Of a stretch of 64,000 nucleotides of DNA, positions 60,130 through 64,000 are shown in pieces. This DNA is from Terriglobia bacterium (GTDB taxonomy: Bacteria > Acidobacteriota > Terriglobia > UBA7540), in the NCBI GenBank assembly GCA_030038235.1, contig JASHPE010000191.1, positions 1 through 64,000 of the forward strand. Direction: 5' to 3'. Under the pieces are notes generated by a model, which saw only the letters and a list, made by a program, of their open reading frames with translations, made no database searches and was not told the origin of the DNA. Numbering within the stretch: position 1 is the first letter of the stretch; each line of letters opens with the position of its first letter. A program made the translations under genes and the position numbers.

Positions 60130-60390
60130 TCACCCTCGCTTTGCGGACCGGCGGCGGCCAGTCAGTCGCCGGATGCTCTCAGACAGTCTGAGCAGGGATC
60201 TGAGCGCCTCGTTGACAGCAACAGAATCGCGAAAGGCCTTGGCAACGTCGGGTTCAAGAACCACGACCTCCGCCCCTTCCTTCAGAAAGCGACGATAGTA
60301 CTTGCCGCGGGCACCGTTTGAAAAATCGTACTCGGCCCGCATCGTATCTCCGTCATTGATTCGACGCTGGTCGGTAGTTCTCTTTTTCAT
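60130..60390 (-). CDS. Small antitoxin-like protein
   Basis: MKKRTTDQRRINDGDTMRAEYDFSNGARGKYYRRFLKEGAEVVVLEPDVAKAFRDSVAVNEALRSLLRLSES; resembles widespread 'EYDFS.G.RGK(Y/F)' small proteins often annotated as antitoxin-like. Confidence 0.7.
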   Translation of the reverse strand: MKKRTTDQRRINDGDTMRAEYDFSNGARGKYYRRFLKEGAEVVVLEPDVAKAFRDSVAVNEALRSLLRLSESIRRLTGRRRSAKRG

Positions 60391-60416
60391 AGACTTGGCG
60401 CTGGACCCTGCTCGAA

Positions 60417-60947
60417 TCAAGCCTCCACTTCCTCGATCTTCACACTCTTCATCAGCACTGGCTTCAGCGGACGATCGGACCGGTCGCGCGCCAGGTTGGA
60501 GATCTTGTCGACCACGTCCATGCCTGACACGACCTCGCCGAAGATCGTGTGCTTGTGATTCAGCCAGCTCGTGGCCGCGGTGGTGACGAAGAACTGGCTC
60601 CCATTGCTGTTGGGACCGGCGTTGGCCATGGCAAGTTTGCCGGGCTTGTCGAAGACGCGTTCTTTGCTGAATTCGTCTTCGAACTTGTAACCGGGTCCGC
60701 CGCGGCCCGTGCCTTCCGGGCACCCGCCCTGGATCATGAAGTTCGGGATCACGCGATGGAAAACGAGCCCGTCGTAAAACTGCCCCTTGATCATCTTGGC
60801 GCCCGAGCCCGCGTATTCCCTGGTTCCGGTGGCGAGTCCCACGAAGTTTGCCACCGTCTTGGGCGCGTGCTCCGGGAAGAGCCTGCAGGTGAAGTTGCCT
60901 TCGCTGGTTTCAAAAATGGCGTAGAGTCCGGGTTTCGATTCGCTCAT
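60417..60947 (-). CDS. Peptidylprolyl isomerase (cyclophilin)
   Basis: AIFETSEGNFTCRLFPEHAPKTVANFVGLATGTREY; YDGLVFHRVIPNFMIQGGCPEGTGRGGPGYKFEDEF; GSQFFVTTAATSWLNHKHTIFGEVVSGMDVVDKI. Confidence 0.96.
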   Translation of the reverse strand: MSESKPGLYAIFETSEGNFTCRLFPEHAPKTVANFVGLATGTREYAGSGAKMIKGQFYDGLVFHRVIPNFMIQGGCPEGTGRGGPGYKFEDEFSKERVFDKPGKLAMANAGPNSNGSQFFVTTAATSWLNHKHTIFGEVVSGMDVVDKISNLARDRSDRPLKPVLMKSVKIEEVEA

Positions 60948-60994
60948 TGTCCTCGTCTCGTTTTGGTTTGGCCGATCCGTGGCCCGCTCGCCGG

Positions 60995-61804
60995 CTACGG
61001 CGTGCTCGCAGCCGGCTTCTTGGTGGTGGATGCGGCGGGCTTCTTCGCTGACGTGGCGCTCTTGGCAGGGGCCGCCGGCGCCACAATCACCGCCGTCTTG
61101 ATGCTGTCGAGCTCAGGAAAGTTCTTCTGCAGAAATGCGTTGCCTTGCTCTTCAATTTGCCCCTGCAACTGGGTGATCTGTTCGCCGTAGCCGCTGTAAA
61201 GCTTGTCGACCACGTCCATGCCGTCCACGACTCTGCCAAAGGGGGCGAAGCCGCGATCGTCCAACATGGAGTTCCGGTCGTTCAGGTTGATGAAGATCTG
61301 CGTCGTGCGCGTGTTGGGGCCGGCCGTAGCAAACGTGATGGTGCCCCGCTTGTTGCTGTCGACCACCGGATCGTCGTCGATGTTGGCATGGCTCCACGCC
61401 GCCGCGATCTTGGGGTCGCCGTTGATTCCGAACTGCACCACAAAATCGGGCACCACCCGGAAGAAGATCACGTTCGTAAAGAAACCGTTCTTCACCAGGT
61501 TATAGAACCGGTCCGCCCCGAGCGGCGCCGAGGCACGCGTGACCTCGATCACGATGTCGCCCTTGGTGGTGGTGAACTTCGCCTTGTAGGTATCGGGCGC
61601 CTTCTGATTCAGGCTCGCGGGATTGAGCAGCGAGCGATGGGTTGCGGCGGCGTGCGTGGCCGCGTGGTGCGTGGTCGAACTCGATTTGGTGGCGGAGTTG
61701 CCGGTCTGCGGCTGGGACGGGGTCTGTGCGGCCGCGGCCGTTGCCATCGCAAGACCGAGCAGAACTGCGAGCGCCCGGGCGCGCCCCGATAACATCTTCA
61801 TCAT
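60995..61804 (-). CDS. Secreted peptidylprolyl isomerase (cyclophilin)
   Basis: KAKFTTTKGDIVIEVTRASAPLGADRFYNLVKNGFFTNVIFFRVVPDFVVQFGINGDPKIAAAW; GRVVDGMDVVDKLYSGYGE; Ala/Lys-rich tail. Confidence 0.93.
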   Translation of the reverse strand: MMKMLSGRARALAVLLGLAMATAAAAQTPSQPQTGNSATKSSSTTHHAATHAAATHRSLLNPASLNQKAPDTYKAKFTTTKGDIVIEVTRASAPLGADRFYNLVKNGFFTNVIFFRVVPDFVVQFGINGDPKIAAAWSHANIDDDPVVDSNKRGTITFATAGPNTRTTQIFINLNDRNSMLDDRGFAPFGRVVDGMDVVDKLYSGYGEQITQLQGQIEEQGNAFLQKNFPELDSIKTAVIVAPAAPAKSATSAKKPAASTTKKPAASTP

Positions 61805-61816
61805 GATCCTCCCAAC

Positions 61817-63076
61817 TTATTGTAGCGATTTTGAAACTTGCTCCACCTGCCGCATCACGCGCAGCACGTTTCCCCCGAGAATCTTCACCAGGTCGTCTTC
61901 GCTGTAGCCGCGACGGGCAAGCTCGCGGACGAGATCGGGGAACTTCGAGCAATCCTCCAGGCCACGCGGGGCGAGGCCGGAAATGCCGTCAAAGTCGGAG
62001 CCGAGCCCCACATGATCCACGCCCGCGATCTCCACCGCGTGGTCGATGTGATCAGCTACCCGCGTGTAGCTCGGAATCGGCAGGCCCGCGTAATACTTTT
62101 CATCAATCTTGGACTCTTCGTAGTACGTCAGGCGCTTGCCTTCCTTGGCGCGAGCCTCCTGCGCCGCCTTCACCTCGGCGTTCATCGCGCTCTCGACCTC
62201 CTTGTAGGCGTCCGCGAAATTCTGATCGAGGAATCCATCGTAAAAGTTGATGTCCACCACTCCGCCGTTCTTCGCCACGGCACGCAGCATATCGTCCGTC
62301 ATGTTGCGCGGCGCGTTGCACAGCGCCCGGCAGGACGAATGCGAGGCGATCACGGGGGCCTTCGACGCGGCGACGGCGGCATAGAACGTGTCGTCGGAAA
62401 CGTGCGAGATGTCCACCATCATGCCCAGGCGATTCATGCGCTCCACCACCTGGCGCCCGAAGTCCGAGAGTCCTTTCCAGTGCGGCTGATCGCCCGACGA
62501 GTCGCCGATCTCGTTATTCTTGGTGTGGGTCAGCGTCATGTAGCGCACGCCCAGGCGATAGTAGATGTCGAGCATCCGCGGGTCGTCCTCGATGATGTGC
62601 CCGCCCTCCACGCCCATGAGCAAGGCGATCTTGCCCGCGCGGTGGATGCGCACCACGTCATCGGCGGTGGCGGCAAGCGCCAACGAGTCAGGGTGCCGCG
62701 CCGCCTGCTCGTCAACCACATCGATCAGGTCGAGCGCGCGGTGAATCAGATCGTCCTTGGGCCAGTCCACATCCACCCAGATCGACATGAACTCAGCGCC
62801 GAGATGTCCCGCGCGCGCCTTGGGAATGCTGACCATGAACGGGCTCGACGGATCGGCAAGGTCGTAGCCCTCGTCGAGCATCATCTGCGGCGTGTCCGCA
62901 TGGGTGTCAATGATGATGGCGCGCTGCAGCACGCGGTCCGCGACTTTTGCGGCTTCGGCCGGCGTGCGCTCCTGACGCGTGGCGCCAGAAACATTTGCGG
63001 CCGTCAGGAGCAAGCTGAGAAGCGCCGCTCCGGTGTAAGCACACTTGCTACACTTAATCCGAAGAATTCGGGACAT
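61817..63076 (-). CDS. Membrane dipeptidase (M19 family)
   Basis: AIIIDTHADTPQMMLDEGYDL; LMGVEGGHIIEDDPRMLDIYYRLGVRYMTLTHTKNNEIGDSSGDQPHWKGLSDFGRQVVERMNRLGMMVDISHVSDDTFYAA. Confidence 0.94.
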   Translation of the reverse strand: MSRILRIKCSKCAYTGAALLSLLLTAANVSGATRQERTPAEAAKVADRVLQRAIIIDTHADTPQMMLDEGYDLADPSSPFMVSIPKARAGHLGAEFMSIWVDVDWPKDDLIHRALDLIDVVDEQAARHPDSLALAATADDVVRIHRAGKIALLMGVEGGHIIEDDPRMLDIYYRLGVRYMTLTHTKNNEIGDSSGDQPHWKGLSDFGRQVVERMNRLGMMVDISHVSDDTFYAAVAASKAPVIASHSSCRALCNAPRNMTDDMLRAVAKNGGVVDINFYDGFLDQNFADAYKEVESAMNAEVKAAQEARAKEGKRLTYYEESKIDEKYYAGLPIPSYTRVADHIDHAVEIAGVDHVGLGSDFDGISGLAPRGLEDCSKFPDLVRELARRGYSEDDLVKILGGNVLRVMRQVEQVSKSLQ

Positions 63077-63144
63077 CAGGGATCCTCATTCAAAAGTAAA
63101 CGGGGCAGAGTTCGTATATACTGCCTCAGCCATCCAGAACGGAC

Positions 63145-63996
63145 TCAGCGGCTATCCGTCGATTCCTGCCGTGGCGAGTCACTTTTCACCCGGTCCTTCC
63201 AGGAGAAGGCTGCGCCATTGTAGCCTCCCCGTGCTCCGCAGTCGCTCATCCTGCACATCCCCGTCGGATCCGCAAGCTGCACGCCCGTGCCTGTGGGGAC
63301 CACCTCGAGAACGCACAGTCTGCCCTGGCCGTCCCGCACTTGCTCTGCAAAAATGCCTCCGCGCCGGTAGCTTGCCACGCCCTTGTGGTTGCATTCGTGT
63401 CCGTTAAAGAACTCCAGATGAACATCAATCTGAATCGAGGTGTCCGACACGCGTTTGATTTCCAGCGTGTCGGTTGATTGAAACTTATCCCCCTGTACAT
63501 CGCCGTTCGGAAATGAGTGCCGCCAGGTTCCCGCAATGGCGTCAATCGCACGCGTAGCCGCATCGGCTTCGCCGGGCTCCGTGACCGACGCTTTCCATGC
63601 ATCTTTGCGCGCGTTCAAGTCCCCGGTTGATTCAGCGAACGCGTTCGCGAGACAGGTTCCAGCGTCGGGTGCCGCATCGCAGGATTGCAGAATCCGCGTC
63701 CGTTCCGCGTTCTCATCCGCGCCCGACTTACCAGGAGCGGAAATGAGATCTGAAACCTCCCAGACCAGCAGCTTCCAGTCATGCTCCTGCCGAGACAATG
63801 CCTGGCTCGCGCACAAGGCCGCCCAGGCGCGTCCTTCGCCAACAAAGCATGCCGGAATGTCATCCGCATAGAATGGCGTCGGCGATCGGAGCACGTAGTC
63901 GCGCTCGAAGCTGGCGCCTGGGGTCACGAAAAAGGAGCAATCCCCATCCTTCCGCTTCGCGATGATCGAGGGCTGCTCCGAGCCGGTTTTCTCCAT
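63145..63996 (-). CDS. Hypothetical protein, possibly LprI-like; may extend past window edge
   Basis: 283 aa ORF with well-spaced Cys residues, starts at an ATG 4 nt from the right edge so the true start may be outside. Confidence 0.55.
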   Translation of the reverse strand: MEKTGSEQPSIIAKRKDGDCSFFVTPGASFERDYVLRSPTPFYADDIPACFVGEGRAWAALCASQALSRQEHDWKLLVWEVSDLISAPGKSGADENAERTRILQSCDAAPDAGTCLANAFAESTGDLNARKDAWKASVTEPGEADAATRAIDAIAGTWRHSFPNGDVQGDKFQSTDTLEIKRVSDTSIQIDVHLEFFNGHECNHKGVASYRRGGIFAEQVRDGQGRLCVLEVVPTGTGVQLADPTGMCRMSDCGARGGYNGAAFSWKDRVKSDSPRQESTDSR

Positions 63997-64000
63997 CGCA

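Overview
High-GC bacterial chromosomal segment. Gene content, in particular two tandem secreted VWFA-related proteins of the TIGR03436 'Acidobacterial domain' type, suggests Acidobacteriota; this is inference. About 45 credible CDSs are present, mostly housekeeping and secreted hydrolases: carB, a DapA-like aldolase, bshC, thiG, a lipase maturation factor, fadD, M28/M61/M19 peptidases, deoB, arylamine NAT, an amidohydrolase, GH84, a beta-lactamase/DUF1343 (NamZ-like) fusion, an SSS transporter, murQ, murA, an amidase, queA, rlmI-like, korA/korB, mdh and two cyclophilins. I saw no rRNA, convincing tRNA or CRISPR array. Main points of interest: (1) a NamZ-like fusion, SSS symporter, MurQ and MurA neighbourhood that looks like a PTS-independent MurNAc salvage route; (2) an AT-richer insertion carrying a lone TIR-domain protein with a duplicated, possibly PLD-like C-terminal region and its own good promoter, next to a small antitoxin-like gene; (3) a dense set of intergenic repeats: perfect or near-perfect inverted repeats of 21-44 bp, REP-doublet-like palindromes in two copies, and 7-8 nt tandem 'text' repeats that sit at, and sometimes encode, the 3' ends of genes; (4) several frameshifted or decaying genes (four-helix-bundle/IVS-type, quinone oxidoreductase, nucleotidyltransferase, small membrane protein), one of them enclosed by a 24-bp inverted repeat.
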